DNA of 39,280 nt from Clostridia bacterium (GCA_017560085.1 JAFYPA010000015.1:1-39280), one strand, 5' to 3'; positions 7,890 to 17,881 are shown, counted from the stretch's first letter. Notes: generated from the sequence alone by a model not told the origin. Translations and numbers: made by a program.

Positions 7890-8900
7890 ATGTCACGCAA
7901 TATAGTGATGCCGGACGGATACACATCGGTTTTAACACTCAGAGAAACCGAAAAGGCTATAAAATTCGCAAAGGACAGATTTGAAAATCATCTTGCCGAA
8001 GCACTCAATCTCGAAAGAGTGTCTGCTCCGATGTTTGTTACAAAGGAGAGCGGCTTTAATGATAATCTCAACGGCGTTGAACGTCCCGTGGAATTCGATC
8101 TTCTTGAAACAGGTACATGGGTACAGGTTGTACATTCCCTTGCAAAGTGGAAGAGATTCGCTCTTTACAAATACGGCTTTGAGCACGGATGCGGTCTTTA
8201 TACCGACATGAACGCAATAAGACGCGACGAGGAGCTTGACAATATCCACTCCATCTATGTTGACCAGTGGGACTGGGAAAGAGTCATAAAGGACGAGGAA
8301 AGAACAACAGAATTTCTTTACGATATCGTAAGAAGGATAATAAAGGCTCTTAAGAAAACCGAAACAGAGCTTCTCGCACTTTTCCCGAAGCTTAAGTCCA
8401 CGGTATGCGAGGAAGTGTTCTTCATCGATACACAGACTCTTGCGGATATGTATCCCGGACTTACAGCCAAGGAAAGAGAAAACGCAATCACAAAGGAAAA
8501 GAAAACCGTATTCATCTCCAAAATCGGCGGCAAGCTCAGAAACGGCGAAAAGCACGACGGCAGAGCACCCGACTACGACGACTGGGAGCTTAACGGCGAC
8601 ATCCTCGTATGGAACGATGTTCTCGGCTCCGCGTTTGAAATTTCTTCAATGGGCATAAGAGTAAACAAGGAATCACTCCTTCGTCAGCTTGAAATCGCAG
8701 GCTGTCAGGACAGAGCTGAGCTCACCTTCCACAGAATGCTTCTTGAGGACAAGCTTCCCCTTACAATCGGCGGCGGCATCGGTCAGTCAAGACTCTGTAT
8801 GCTTCTTCTCGGAAAGGCTCACATCGGCGAGGTTCAGTCCGCAGTATGGCCCGAGAGTATGATTGAGGAGCTTTCAAAGCACGGTATCAATCTTCTCTGA
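7890..8900 (+). CDS. asnA: Aspartate-ammonia ligase (AsnA)
   Basis: Makes asparagine from aspartate, ammonia and ATP in the cytosol. The 336 residues match the usual AsnA length of about 330. Characteristic blocks are LNLERVSAPMF, DLNGVERPVEF-type (here DNLNGVERPVEFDLL), the class II synthetase-like IHSIYVDQWDWERVI, GRAPDYDDWELNGDILVW, and GGGIGQSRLCMLLL. The start is ATG 7890 (MSRNIVMPDGY) with GGGAGGA about 6 nt upstream; an in-frame TTG at 7872 lies ahead of that site and is rejected. It precedes asnS by 67 bp, and the two probably share a transcript. Confidence 0.97.
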   Translation: MSRNIVMPDGYTSVLTLRETEKAIKFAKDRFENHLAEALNLERVSAPMFVTKESGFNDNLNGVERPVEFDLLETGTWVQVVHSLAKWKRFALYKYGFEHGCGLYTDMNAIRRDEELDNIHSIYVDQWDWERVIKDEERTTEFLYDIVRRIIKALKKTETELLALFPKLKSTVCEEVFFIDTQTLADMYPGLTAKERENAITKEKKTVFISKIGGKLRNGEKHDGRAPDYDDWELNGDILVWNDVLGSAFEISSMGIRVNKESLLRQLEIAGCQDRAELTFHRMLLEDKLPLTIGGGIGQSRLCMLLLGKAHIGEVQSAVWPESMIEELSKHGINLL

Positions 8901-8967
8901 TAAAATACCGAAGGAACAAATAAGTAATAAATTATCATATTATATATAGACCGAAAGGAATAAATCT

Positions 8968-10362
8968 ATGGAACATATTTCTGTAAGAGACATATTCAAG
9001 TCTCCCGAGGCGTTTGCCGATAAAGAAATTACAGTCGCAGGCTGGGTAAAGACAATCAGAGCCAGCAATAAGTTCGGCTTTATAGAGCTCGGAGACGGTA
9101 GCTGCTTCAAGCCGATTCAGGTTGTATTCGAAGCGGATAAGCTTGAAAACTATACCGATATTTCAAAGCAGAACGTAGCGGCATCCCTTGTTGTAAAGGG
9201 TACTCTCGTTCTCACTCCCGACGCTCCTCAGCCCTTTGAGCTTAAGGCAAGCGAAATCGAGGTTGAAGGTAAGTCCACACCCGACTACCCCCTTCAGAAG
9301 AAGAGACACAGCCTCGAATATCTCCGTACAATCGCACATCTCCGCCCCAGAGCGAACACTTTCCACGCGGCGTTCAGAGTAAGAAGTGCGGCTGCATACG
9401 CAATCCATAAGTTCTTCCAGGAGCAGGGCTTCGTATATGTAAATACTCCCCTTATCACAGCATCCGACTGTGAGGGTGCAGGCGAAATGTTTAAGGTAAC
9501 AACACTCGATCTTGACAACATTCCCAAGACAGAGGACGGCAAGATTGACTATACTCAGGACTTCTTCGAAAAGCCCGCAAACCTTACCGTATCAGGTCAG
9601 CTCAACGGCGAATGCTTCGCTATGGCATACGGCAAGATTTATACCTTCGGTCCGACCTTCAGAGCGGAAAACTCCAACACACAGAGACACGCCGCAGAAT
9701 TCTGGATGATTGAGCCCGAGGTTGCATTTGCGGATCTTAAGGACAATATGGCACTTTCCGAAGCAATGGTTAAGTACGTAATCAGATACGTTCTTGAGGA
9801 ATGCGCACAGGAAATCGAATTCTTCAATAAGTTCGTAGACCAGGGACTTATCGAAAGACTCAACGGCCTTGTAAACGCAGACTTCGGCCATGTAACATAT
9901 ACCGAAGCTATCGAGCTTCTCGAAAAGAGCGGTCACGACTTCGAATATCCCGTAAGCTGGGGTATCGACCTTCAGACAGAGCACGAAAGATACCTCACCG
10001 AAAAGATTTTCAATAAGCCCGTTTTCGTAACCGATTATCCCAAGGAAATCAAGGCATTCTATATGAGAATGAACGAGGACAACAAGACTGTTGCCGCAAT
10101 GGATATGCTCGTTCCCGGTGTAGGTGAGCTTATCGGCGGCTCTCAGAGAGAAGAAAGACTCGACCTTCTTGAAGCAAGAATGGACGAGCTCGGACTCGAA
10201 AAGAAGGATTACTGGTGGTACCTCGAGCTTCGTAAGTTCGGCGGCACAAAGCACTCCGGCTACGGTCTCGGCTTTGAAAGACTCATTATGTACCTCACAG
10301 GTATTTCCAATATCCGTGATGTAATTCCCTTCCCCAGAACAGTTTCCAATGCGGAATTCTGA
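8968..10362 (+). CDS. asnS: Asparaginyl-tRNA synthetase
   Basis: Class IIb aminoacyl-tRNA synthetase charging tRNA-Asn. Of its 464 residues, the N-terminal OB-fold anticodon-binding domain (about residues 1-120) contains [23 protein letters not shown]. The catalytic domain has motif 2 in [22 protein letters not shown] and motif 3 in [13 protein letters not shown]. The ATG has an AAAGGAA site. Paired with asnA upstream and the aspartate aminotransferase 39 bp downstream, it links asparagine synthesis to its use. The length and the [13 protein letters not shown] block favour AsnS over AspS. Confidence 0.97.
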   Translation: MEHISVRDIFKSPEAFADKEITVAGWVKTIRASNKFGFIELGDGSCFKPIQVVFEADKLENYTDISKQNVAASLVVKGTLVLTPDAPQPFELKASEIEVEGKSTPDYPLQKKRHSLEYLRTIAHLRPRANTFHAAFRVRSAAAYAIHKFFQEQGFVYVNTPLITASDCEGAGEMFKVTTLDLDNIPKTEDGKIDYTQDFFEKPANLTVSGQLNGECFAMAYGKIYTFGPTFRAENSNTQRHAAEFWMIEPEVAFADLKDNMALSEAMVKYVIRYVLEECAQEIEFFNKFVDQGLIERLNGLVNADFGHVTYTEAIELLEKSGHDFEYPVSWGIDLQTEHERYLTEKIFNKPVFVTDYPKEIKAFYMRMNEDNKTVAAMDMLVPGVGELIGGSQREERLDLLEARMDELGLEKKDYWWYLELRKFGGTKHSGYGLGFERLIMYLTGISNIRDVIPFPRTVSNAEF

Positions 10363-10401
10363 TTCTCTTATACAGCCCTAAATCCAACGGAGGAAACACA
10401 G

Positions 10402-11682
10402 ATGAATTATTTATCAGCGTCAAAACAGACACTGACAACGGAGCTTGAGGCTCTTAAAGTACAATACAAGGAAATTTGCGATAAAAACTATAAGCTGGAT
10501 ATGTCAAGAGGTAAGCCCGGTGCAGACCAGCTTGATATCAGCGAGGAGCTTCTCACTGTTCTTTCAAAGAACAGCGACTGCATAAGCGCAAACGGCACCG
10601 ACTGCAGAAACTACGGTATCGTGGACGGTATCCCCGAGGCGAAGAAGCTTTTTGCGGAAATTCTCGAGGTATCCGAGGACAATGTAATCGTAGGCGGTAA
10701 CTCCAGCCTTAACCTTATGTATGATGCCATTGCAAGAGCAATGCTCTACGGCGTTCCCGGAGGAGATACTCCCTGGGCTCGTCAGGGAACAATAAAGTTC
10801 CTCTGTCCTTGCCCCGGCTACGACAGACACTTCGGTATCTGCGAATCACTCGGTATCGAAATGATAAATGTTGATATGACCCCTACAGGTCCCGATATGG
10901 ACGCTGTTGAAAGGCTCGTAAGCTCCGATGCCTCCATCAAGGGTATCTGGTGCGTGCCCAAGTATTCCAATCCCGAGGGCGTAACCTATTCCGACGAAAC
11001 GGTAAAGAGATTCGCAAGCCTTAAGCCCGCCGCAAAGGACTTCAGAATTTTCTGGGATAACGCATATATCGTTCACCACCTTGTTGACGACGGCGACACA
11101 CTTCTCAATATCATCGCAGAGTGTGAAAAGGCAGGTAACCCCGATATGGTTTACGAATTCACATCCACATCCAAGGTTTCCTATCCCGGTGCAGGCGTTG
11201 CTGTAATTGCGGCATCCAAAGCGAATATCGACCATATCAAAAAGATTATGTCCATCCAGACAATCGGTCACGATAAGCTTAATATGCTCCGCCACGCAAA
11301 GTACTTCGGAAATGCCGAAGGCGTAGTAAATTATATGAAGCGCCACGCGGAAATCCTTCGTCCCAAGTTTAATATCGTTCTTGATGCATTCAAGGCTCAG
11401 CTTGAGGAAACGGGCGTTGCACAGTGGCTCTCTCCCAAGGGCGGCTACTTCGTAAGCCTTAATGTTATGGACGGCTGTGCAAAGAGAGTCGTTGAGCTCT
11501 GTAAGGAGGCGGGCATCGTCCTCACTCCCGCAGGTGCGGCATTCCCGTATCATAAGGACCCCTGCGACAGAAACATCAGAGTTGCTCCGTCATATCCTTG
11601 CTGTGACGACCTCAAGGCGGCAGTTGACGTTCTTTGCGTTTGCGTAAAGATTGCCTGCGCAGAAAAGCTTCTTGCCGAATAA
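10402..11682 (+). CDS. Aspartate aminotransferase, type Ic-like (PF12897 family)
   Basis: PLP enzyme interconverting oxaloacetate/glutamate and aspartate/2-oxoglutarate. The 426 residues start with [19 protein letters not shown], typical of the Asp_aminotransf (PF12897) clade. The PLP lysine is K258 in [12 protein letters not shown], and FWDNAY (around 218-223) supplies the Asp and Tyr that hold the cofactor. The C-terminus has NIRVAPSYP with the substrate arginine. The ribosome site is GGAGG. It is the last gene of a probable asnA-asnS-aat operon, followed by a strong terminator. It supplies the aspartate that AsnA uses. Exact substrate range is inferred. Confidence 0.85.
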   Translation: MNYLSASKQTLTTELEALKVQYKEICDKNYKLDMSRGKPGADQLDISEELLTVLSKNSDCISANGTDCRNYGIVDGIPEAKKLFAEILEVSEDNVIVGGNSSLNLMYDAIARAMLYGVPGGDTPWARQGTIKFLCPCPGYDRHFGICESLGIEMINVDMTPTGPDMDAVERLVSSDASIKGIWCVPKYSNPEGVTYSDETVKRFASLKPAAKDFRIFWDNAYIVHHLVDDGDTLLNIIAECEKAGNPDMVYEFTSTSKVSYPGAGVAVIAASKANIDHIKKIMSIQTIGHDKLNMLRHAKYFGNAEGVVNYMKRHAEILRPKFNIVLDAFKAQLEETGVAQWLSPKGGYFVSLNVMDGCAKRVVELCKEAGIVLTPAGAAFPYHKDPCDRNIRVAPSYPCCDDLKAAVDVLCVCVKIACAEKLLAE

Positions 11683-11698
11683 AATTTTGATTATATGT

Positions 11699-11730
11699 GA
11701 GCACACTCAACAGGGTGTGCTCTCTTTATG
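11699..11730 (+). terminator. Terminator of the asnA-asnS-aat operon
   Basis: Perfect 8-bp stem GAGCACAC (11699-11706) / GTGTGCTC (11715-11722) with an 8-nt loop, followed by TCTTTATGTTT. Confidence 0.8.
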
Positions 11731-11825
11731 TTTATACCCCTTAATAAACAGTTTACAATTGTGTGTCAGGGCGGAGAATAACCACAAAATATCGTAAAAA
11801 CACCCGCAATATTTTAAAAAATGTG

Positions 11826-11854
11826 TTGACATTTTTGCGGAAAAAGTATATAAT
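11826..11854 (+). promoter_or_regulatory. Promoter of secD-secF
   Basis: Exact TTGACA (11826-11831), 17 bp, TATAAT (11849-11854). The leader of about 60 nt contains a small ACGGCA/TGTCGT hairpin. Confidence 0.85.
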
Positions 11855-11919
11855 ATAGATTGTGGCAACCTACGGCAAGACCTGTCGTGGGAATAGCAAA
11901 AGAAAGGAAGAAGAACAAA

Positions 11920-13230
11920 ATGAAAAAAAGCATCAGCAAGGTTATACTTGTTCTTGTTTGCACAGTGTTTGTAGCAATGGTAGCATTACTCGGCTTCAAG
12001 CCCGCAAATATCACAGGTGTAATGGACGGCGGTATCAAGAGAGGTCTTGACCTTGTCGGAGGTACCTCCATCGTTTACGGAATCAAGGATGACGGTTCCG
12101 GAACTACTACATATTCCAACGAAGAAATTGAAGAAGTTATTTCAATGCTTCGTGACAGAGTTGACAGAAGAGGTTACACAGAAGCAGTTGTTGCAGGATA
12201 CGGCGACAATATGATTCTTGTTGAAATCCCCGACATCGACGACCCCGAAGCAGCTATTCAGGCAATCGGCTCCACAGCAAAGCTCTCCTTCGTTGACTCC
12301 AACGGTAAGGAAGTTGTAAGCGGTGACAACGTAAAGAAGGCAGAAGCCCTCTTCGGTGACTCCGACGGAAACGGCCTTGAAGAATGGTACATCTCCCTCG
12401 AGTTCGACAGCAGTGCCCGTGAAGCATTTGCCGCAGCAACAGCGGAAATGGCAGCACTTGCAGGCAGCGGTGCAAACTACATCCAGATCAAGCTTGATAA
12501 CGATGTAATCTCCAGCCCCTCCGTTAACGAAAAGATCGACAGCACATCCTGCGTAATCAACGGTAACTTCACAAAGGAACAGGCTACAGAAACTGCAGAG
12601 CTCATCTCCGCAGGTCGCCTTCCCTTCGAGCTTACTGTTGAAGAAATGAGAGCAGTAGGTCCCACACTCGGTGACAACGCTCTTAAGAACTCCCTTATCG
12701 CAGGCGCAATCGGTATTCTTCTTGTTATGATTTTCATGATTATCATCTACAAGATTCCCGGTCTCGTGTCCTCCATCGCACTTGTTGCTTACGTTGCAAT
12801 TGTTGCACTTGTACTCGTACTCGGCGGCGTAAACCTTACACTTCCCGGTATCGCAGGTATCATCCTCACAATCGGTATGGCGGTTGACGCAAACGTAGTT
12901 ATTTACGAAAGAATCAAGGAAGAGCTTACGCTCGGCAAGACAATCAAGTCTGCGGCAAGAAGCGGCTTCAGCCGTGCTATCTGGGCGGTTATCGACTCCA
13001 ACGTTACAACTCTTATCGCAGCTATCGTTCTTTATTACCTTGGTAGCGGTACTGTTAAGGGCTTCGGTATCACACTCTGCATAGGTGTAATCGTATCTAT
13101 GTTCACAGCGGTGCTTCTCTCCAGATTCCTTCTTACAGCATTCGTAAACATGGGAATCACAAACCCCGTACTCTTCGGAGCAGCCAAGAAAAAGGCTTCC
13201 GCAGTTAAAACAGAAGGAGGCGACAGATAA
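11920..13230 (+). CDS. secD: Protein translocase subunit SecD
   Basis: Membrane subunit that with SecF uses the proton-motive force to pull proteins through SecYEG. The 436 residues comprise an N-terminal membrane helix, GIKRGLDLVGGTSIVYGI, a compact P1/periplasmic-type region with MLRDRVDRRGYTEAVV, then five C-terminal membrane helices including GMAVDANVVIYERIKEEL, the conserved SecD TM4 block. The start is ATG 11920 (MKKSISKVIL) with AAAGGAAG upstream; an in-frame GTG 60 nt earlier would add a non-hydrophobic extension and is rejected. The stop overlaps the secF start. Confidence 0.95.
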   Translation: MKKSISKVILVLVCTVFVAMVALLGFKPANITGVMDGGIKRGLDLVGGTSIVYGIKDDGSGTTTYSNEEIEEVISMLRDRVDRRGYTEAVVAGYGDNMILVEIPDIDDPEAAIQAIGSTAKLSFVDSNGKEVVSGDNVKKAEALFGDSDGNGLEEWYISLEFDSSAREAFAAATAEMAALAGSGANYIQIKLDNDVISSPSVNEKIDSTSCVINGNFTKEQATETAELISAGRLPFELTVEEMRAVGPTLGDNALKNSLIAGAIGILLVMIFMIIIYKIPGLVSSIALVAYVAIVALVLVLGGVNLTLPGIAGIILTIGMAVDANVVIYERIKEELTLGKTIKSAARSGFSRAIWAVIDSNVTTLIAAIVLYYLGSGTVKGFGITLCIGVIVSMFTAVLLSRFLLTAFVNMGITNPVLFGAAKKKASAVKTEGGDR

Positions 13231-14117
13231 TGAAAAATATGAGTTATACAAAGAACAAGAATAAGTTCTTCATTTTCTCTGCAATCTGTGTCGTTCTCGG
13301 TATTCTTTGTGTTATTATCCGCGGAGTAAACTGGGACGTTGACTTTGTCGGCGGTACAGAAATGAACATCAGAGTAGTAACAGAGGACAAGGATCTCGCA
13401 AAGAACGTTGAAGACATCGCAAAGGAAATCATCGGTGCAGACTTCTCCTCCGTAACAACGGTTTCCGATACAACAGGTGACTCTCTCCTTATCAAGTCCA
13501 ATGAAATTACTTCCGAAAAGCGTGAAGAAATCTTCGATAAGATCGCTGAAAAGTACGGTGAGGACAACGTAGTTCTTCTCTCCTCCAACAGCGTATCCGG
13601 AGCAATTTCCGACAGCCTTCGTAAGTCCGCAATCCTTGCGGTTTCCATCGCTGTTGTACTTATGCTTCTCTACATCGCAATCAGATTCAAGCCTCTCTCC
13701 GCAGTGGCTGCTATCATCTGCCTTATCCACGATATCTTCTTCGTGTTTATCGCATACTCACTTCTCCAGATTCCCGTAAACTCAAATATCATCGCTGTTG
13801 CACTTACCATTCTCGGTTACTCAATCAACGCAACAATCGTTATCTTTGACAGAATCCGTGAGAACAACAAGGTTATGGGTGCAAGCGCAACCTTCGAAGA
13901 AAAGACAGACGCATCCATCAAGCAGACACTCAGACGTTCTATTTTCACAACAGTTACAACACTTCTCACAATCGGTATGGTTTACATCCTCGGTGTAACC
14001 TCCATCAAGAACTTCGCACTTCCCCTTATCGTAGGTATCTTCGCAGGTCTTTACTCTTCCGTATGCCTTGCAGGTAACCTCTGGGTTGTGTTCGACAAGA
14101 AGCTCGGCAAGAAGTAA
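13230..14117 (+). CDS. secF: Protein translocase subunit SecF
   Basis: Partner of SecD in the translocon. The 295 residues have a first membrane helix (FFIFSAICVVLGILCVIIRG), VDFVGGTEMNIRV, and the C-terminal helices with LTILGYSINATIVIFDRIRENN and LRRSIFTTVTTLLTIGMVYILG. Its ATG shares one base with the secD stop (TAATG), and a strong GAAGGAGG site lies inside secD, so the two are translationally coupled. A terminator follows at once. Many Clostridia fuse SecD and SecF; here they are separate. Confidence 0.95.
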   Translation: MKNMSYTKNKNKFFIFSAICVVLGILCVIIRGVNWDVDFVGGTEMNIRVVTEDKDLAKNVEDIAKEIIGADFSSVTTVSDTTGDSLLIKSNEITSEKREEIFDKIAEKYGEDNVVLLSSNSVSGAISDSLRKSAILAVSIAVVLMLLYIAIRFKPLSAVAAIICLIHDIFFVFIAYSLLQIPVNSNIIAVALTILGYSINATIVIFDRIRENNKVMGASATFEEKTDASIKQTLRRSIFTTVTTLLTIGMVYILGVTSIKNFALPLIVGIFAGLYSSVCLAGNLWVVFDKKLGKK

Positions 14118-14128
14118 TTAAAAAAATT

Positions 14129-14157
14129 AAGTCCGTCCCTGTGGCGGACTTTTTTTA
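14129..14157 (+). terminator. Terminator after secF
   Basis: AAGTCCG (14129-14135) / CGGACTT (14145-14151) hairpin with a 9-nt loop, followed by a T-run. Confidence 0.85.
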
Positions 14158-14163
14158 TGCAAA

Positions 14164-14196
14164 AAATAACCGGAGCTTCATCGGCTCCGGCTTTTT
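14164..14196. terminator. Bidirectional terminator after the 14199-14510 gene
   Basis: CCGGAGC (14170-14176) / GCTCCGG (14184-14190) hairpin with T-runs on both strands (CTTTTTCC on plus, TTATTTTTT on minus). It ends the minus-strand gene and backs up the secF terminator. Confidence 0.8.
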
Positions 14197-14198
14197 CC

Positions 14199-14510
14199 TT
14201 ATTTATCCGATTTTAAATCAATTGGAGTTTTATATTCGCTAGTATTACACAAATTGTTTGCCTGCCTATACTCTTCTGCTTCCTCAATGGAGACAAAACC
14301 TTCTATCCAGTTAGTATCGGCATCAAGCTTGTATTTATCAACGCTGAAACAATCTTTGGGATATCGACTAAAGCCTTCGAGTTTAAAATATCTTTCGATT
14401 GCTTCTTTTGCATTGTCGGCTGATGTGTATGCTCCAAGTATTTTGAAGTCATCTGCAAAGGGGTCATCCTCGCACTCATGCGAATGAGTCAATAGATACA
14501 CGAATTTCAT
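14199..14510 (-). CDS. Small DUF7336-like protein
   Basis: A 103-residue soluble protein of unknown function. MKFVYLLTHSHECEDDPFADDFKILGAYTSADNAKEAIERYFKLEGF... then a SVDKYKLDADTNWIEGFVSIEE segment matches my memory of the DUF7336 pattern: a YLL-HSHE start, an A-x-EAI-R helix, and a D--W-EGF strand. The start is ATG 14510 rather than an in-frame start at 14531, because AAAGGAG lies just before it. It stands alone between secF and the GH20-like gene, with its own terminator. The family name is from recall and is less certain than the gene itself. Confidence 0.7.
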   Translation of the reverse strand: MKFVYLLTHSHECEDDPFADDFKILGAYTSADNAKEAIERYFKLEGFSRYPKDCFSVDKYKLDADTNWIEGFVSIEEAEEYRQANNLCNTSEYKTPIDLKSDK

Positions 14511-14578
14511 AAAAAACTCCTTTTTAAACACAATTCTGTTAATTATTTGAAGTTAAGGAGCATTTCCTTTATATGATA

Positions 14579-15970
14579 TTAAACATCGTTGCGATAATTT
14601 GCACCCGTCTGATATGCGGTGTATCCCATATCCTCATATGTGCCTTCCTCAAAGGTGATTTTTCTCATAAGTGTGGCAGTTAAAAATCCCGATGCCGAAT
14701 ATGAGAGCTTTTCCGGTATGAAGATACCGGCCAACTTTGCACATTCGAAAATTATATACATCGAAGCAGATAATGTATGCCACGTCGTCTGAAGGACACC
14801 GAAGAGGGAAGCCTCACAAACGGTATTTACCGCCGCACGAATATTTTTAACATCCATCCAGGGACAGCACATAGTTCTGAATCCCTCATTTTTAAACATG
14901 ACAGAGCTTACCCACGGCGTTTCCGTAACATTATAATGCCAGTCACAGATAATGGTTTCCTTAGCAATTTTGCTTCGGATAAGCTTTGCATCTTCGACAC
15001 TCTTTGCATTGCACGCATATTTTTGTTCACTCTGAGCAAATTCTTGTCTGCATATAAACATATCACCCCAAAGCATTGGAACTCTGCCCTCAGCTACACA
15101 TTCTTCGGTAATTCTCTTGAAGAAATTTGCTACATTTTCGTGTTCTGTAAAGCCGTTGCCGTAAATGTGTGCCTCGTCACATCCGAGATGAATATATTCG
15201 CCCTCGCCGAAAAGCTCGTAAAGCTCTTTTCTTATATTGGCAAGAAGGGTGTAAGTTTCCTCTCTTTCAATATCCCACGCCCATCCGTCGGGAGTAAAGA
15301 GATATGCAAGAGAAGGATTCTGATCAAGTACAACGTGCTTTCCGTTTACACCTCTGCACTGAGATGCGTGACCGAAATGATTGAACATCGGAATCGGCGT
15401 AATGCCAAGCTTCTTTGCTTCCTCGATTACTTCCTTAACATCCGATTTTTTAAATGAATTTGGCCAACCGAGCTCGGGGAGTGAATCATACTTCAGCATT
15501 CCCCAGAATTCAATAACAATATGTGTATACTGAAGAACAGCACTGAGCCTCACAAGCTTTCTGAACATAAAGAATGTGGTTTCGGGGAACACACAGATGT
15601 GTATCATTCGGTTAGCCATCTTATATTTTCCGTGATGCTCTGCAGCATCCGCAGAGAACATTGATACACCATCCTTCGGCTCAAGCATTATCACCGACAT
15701 AAGAAACGCCATAAAGCCCCTCATAAGACACTTTTCATCATTCGCCTTAACGCAAGCACCGTCCTCGCAGATTTTCAGTGTGTACTCGTCGCCGCTGTCA
15801 AGAGTCAGTCCCGAACACTTGCCGATAACAATTTCTCCGTCGTTGCCCTCTTTTATTGTCGGTCTGAAGGTCTTACCGCAGAAGCCCCATATAAGTGTGG
15901 ATAACTCATCGAAATCAATACGCTTGTCCGCGTAAACAGTAATACTGCTGTCAAAAATAAATTTGTTCAT
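14579..15970 (-). CDS. GH20-like beta-N-acetylhexosaminidase
   Basis: Predicted intracellular exo-hexosaminidase of 463 residues. Residues 1 to about 115 form a small alpha/beta domain as in GH20 N-terminal domains. The (beta/alpha)8 barrel follows, with THIVIEFWGM, GITPIPMFNHFGHASQ and the key HLGCDEAH block in which D265 and E266 are the paired catalytic residues of substrate-assisted hydrolysis. MLWGDMF follows. The start is ATG 15970 (MNKFIFDSS) with AAGGAG just upstream; 20 further in-frame codons lie ahead of that site. There is no signal peptide. The sequence is divergent, so the exact sugar (GlcNAc or GalNAc) is open. Confidence 0.75.
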   Translation of the reverse strand: MNKFIFDSSITVYADKRIDFDELSTLIWGFCGKTFRPTIKEGNDGEIVIGKCSGLTLDSGDEYTLKICEDGACVKANDEKCLMRGFMAFLMSVIMLEPKDGVSMFSADAAEHHGKYKMANRMIHICVFPETTFFMFRKLVRLSAVLQYTHIVIEFWGMLKYDSLPELGWPNSFKKSDVKEVIEEAKKLGITPIPMFNHFGHASQCRGVNGKHVVLDQNPSLAYLFTPDGWAWDIEREETYTLLANIRKELYELFGEGEYIHLGCDEAHIYGNGFTEHENVANFFKRITEECVAEGRVPMLWGDMFICRQEFAQSEQKYACNAKSVEDAKLIRSKIAKETIICDWHYNVTETPWVSSVMFKNEGFRTMCCPWMDVKNIRAAVNTVCEASLFGVLQTTWHTLSASMYIIFECAKLAGIFIPEKLSYSASGFLTATLMRKITFEEGTYEDMGYTAYQTGANYRNDV

Positions 15971-15996
15971 GCTTTTCTCCTTAGTATTTTTTATTA

Positions 15997-16025
15997 ATAA
16001 TACTTCATAAAAGCGGATATGTAAA
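15997..16025 (-). promoter_or_regulatory. Promoter of the GH20-like gene
   Basis: Minus-strand TTTACA (16020-16025), 17 bp, TATTAT (15997-16002), about 27 bp before the ATG. Confidence 0.6.
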
Positions 16026-16053
16026 CTCACAAAACTACAGGAATGGTGGACTT

Positions 16054-16941
16054 TTATGTCTTTAGCTTGATTTTACAATTGTTATCGAAAATCGGAAATT
16101 CGGGCATCACTTCCAGAACAAAGGGAAGCCCGCTTTCCGGATGCAAAAACTCCAGCCGACCGCAATGCAGATAAAGAGTCTCGCCGGGAATTTCCGTCCC
16201 GTACATATAATCGTAGAGCAGGGGACAGCCGATGTGCGAAAAGTGAACCCTTATCTGATGTGTCCGCCCGGTCAGAAGATTTATCTCAACAAGAGCATAA
16301 CCGTCCTTTTCGTCAATAACTCTGTAATCGGTTATCGCATTCTGCCCGTCGGAACGAACCTCTCGCTTTAATATGCTTCCGTCCGCACGACCTATCGGAG
16401 CGTCAATTCTGCCACTTTTCTCTTTCGGAATTCCGCTTGTAATGGCATAGTATGTCTTGCGAAATTGACCCTTTTGCATCTGCTCGGAAATTACGGCACT
16501 TGTCCGTGCATCCTTGGCAATAACCACAATTCCCGTGGTATCACGGTCAAGCCTTGCAACCGGACGGAATACAAAATCCGTATCACGGAAATAATACATA
16601 CACGCATTTGCAAGAGTGTTGTCTCTGTTTCCCGCACTTGGAATTGTGGGCATATCCTTTGGCTTGTTTACCGCAAGAATATACTTGTCCTCGTAAATTA
16701 TATCAAGAGGAATGTCGACAGCATCAATAACCGAGCTGTTTTCCTTCGGATATTCAACCGTAAGAATATCCCCCTTTACAGCCTTATACGCAACCGTAAC
16801 AGACTTGCCGTTAACCTTGATGCCGTCGCACTTTTTAAGCTTCGTAAGAAGCCCCGAGGAAATCTTCAGTTCGCCCCTGAGAATATCGCGAAGATATTTC
16901 CCGTTTTGCCTCTCGGAAATAACAATCTCAATATCCGCCAT
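16054..16941 (-). CDS. RluA family pseudouridine synthase
   Basis: Converts specific uridines in rRNA or tRNA to pseudouridine. The 295 residues carry an S4-like RNA-binding domain at the N-terminus (SSGLLTKLKKCDGIKVNGKSV), then the catalytic domain. The nucleophile is D132 in ARLDRDTTGIVVIAK, and the GRTHQIRVHFSHIGCPLLYD block is also present. The ATG shares one base with the stop of the aldo/keto reductase gene (TAATG), so it is the second gene of that transcript. RluA, RluC and RluD cannot be told apart from the sequence, so no symbol is given. Confidence 0.92.
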   Translation of the reverse strand: MADIEIVISERQNGKYLRDILRGELKISSGLLTKLKKCDGIKVNGKSVTVAYKAVKGDILTVEYPKENSSVIDAVDIPLDIIYEDKYILAVNKPKDMPTIPSAGNRDNTLANACMYYFRDTDFVFRPVARLDRDTTGIVVIAKDARTSAVISEQMQKGQFRKTYYAITSGIPKEKSGRIDAPIGRADGSILKREVRSDGQNAITDYRVIDEKDGYALVEINLLTGRTHQIRVHFSHIGCPLLYDYMYGTEIPGETLYLHCGRLEFLHPESGLPFVLEVMPEFPIFDNNCKIKLKT

Positions 16942-17858
16942 TACGGAAGCTTCTTTCCCGCAGACTTGTAAAGCTCATACCATTCATCGTGGGTAATAAC
17001 AACATCGGACGCGTGGCAAACCTCCTTGATTCTGGAGGGCGTAGTCGTGCCGATAACAGGCTGAAGCTTTGCGGGATGACGGAGAAGCCATGCAATAGCC
17101 ATACCCGTGGAGGTAACACCGTATCTTGCGGAAACCTCATCAAGCTTTTCGTTAAGAGCCGCAAACCTTTCGTTGCCGATAAAAGCACCCTCCATAAATC
17201 CGTACTGGAAGGGGGACCAGGGCTGAATTGTGATATCGTTGAGTCTGCAGTATTCAAGCACACCGCCGTCTCTGTTTGCGGAGAAATCATTTATAATATT
17301 CACATTGATGCCGTAATCAATCATGGGACAGTGAGCAACACTCATCTGAAGCTGATTTGCAACAAGCGGAATATCACCCATATATTTGCGAAGAAGCTCC
17401 ATCTGCATCGGATGCTGATTGGAAACACCGAAATGAAGCACCTTGCCCTTTTCACGAAGCTCGGAAAAAGCCCTTGCGACCTCCTCAGGCTCAAAAAGGG
17501 TGTCGGGTCTGTGAAGAAGCAGATAATCAATTCTGTCCGTGCCGAGTCTTGCAAGGGATTTATCCACGGAGGAAATAATGTGCTCATATGTGAAATCAAA
17601 GGAAATACCTGGCTTTATACCACATTTCGTCTGAATATAAATCTTGTCACGGAATCCGGGATTTCTCGAAAGGAACCTTCCGAAAACCTCCTCACAACCA
17701 CCTCTGCCGTAAATGTCGGCGTGGTCAAAGAAATTTATACCACCCTCAAAGGCAGCCTCAACAAATTCATCTATTTCCTTCTCGGACTTGCTTGCGATTC
17801 GCATACAGCCCTGAACAACTCTTGAAACCTCATTTTCGCCAAGCTTAAAATATTGCAT
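16941..17858 (-). CDS. Aldo/keto reductase, YdhF-like
   Basis: NADPH-dependent carbonyl reductase with a TIM-barrel fold, 305 residues. The catalytic tetrad is visible: D45 and Y50 in FFDHADIYG, K78 in IQTKCG, and H116 in LLLHRPD. KVLHFGVSN and the C-terminal QPVIGTTTPSRIKEV cofactor-binding block are typical of the YdhF branch. The AAAGGAGGT site and a promoter lie upstream, and it is divergent from cysK across 143 bp. The physiological substrate is unknown. Confidence 0.92.
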   Translation of the reverse strand: MQYFKLGENEVSRVVQGCMRIASKSEKEIDEFVEAAFEGGINFFDHADIYGRGGCEEVFGRFLSRNPGFRDKIYIQTKCGIKPGISFDFTYEHIISSVDKSLARLGTDRIDYLLLHRPDTLFEPEEVARAFSELREKGKVLHFGVSNQHPMQMELLRKYMGDIPLVANQLQMSVAHCPMIDYGINVNIINDFSANRDGGVLEYCRLNDITIQPWSPFQYGFMEGAFIGNERFAALNEKLDEVSARYGVTSTGMAIAWLLRHPAKLQPVIGTTTPSRIKEVCHASDVVITHDEWYELYKSAGKKLP

Positions 17859-17881
17859 AACAATACCTCCTTTTTTTCTTT

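Noticed and set aside
12142..13251. Long cysteine-rich minus-strand frame antisense to secD
   Set aside because: It is a shadow of secD codon bias; the plus-strand gene has clear homology, promoter and ribosome site.
14530..14578. Terminator after the GH20-like gene
   Set aside because: Only a weak AAGGA/TCCTT stem without a T-run is found, so none is annotated.
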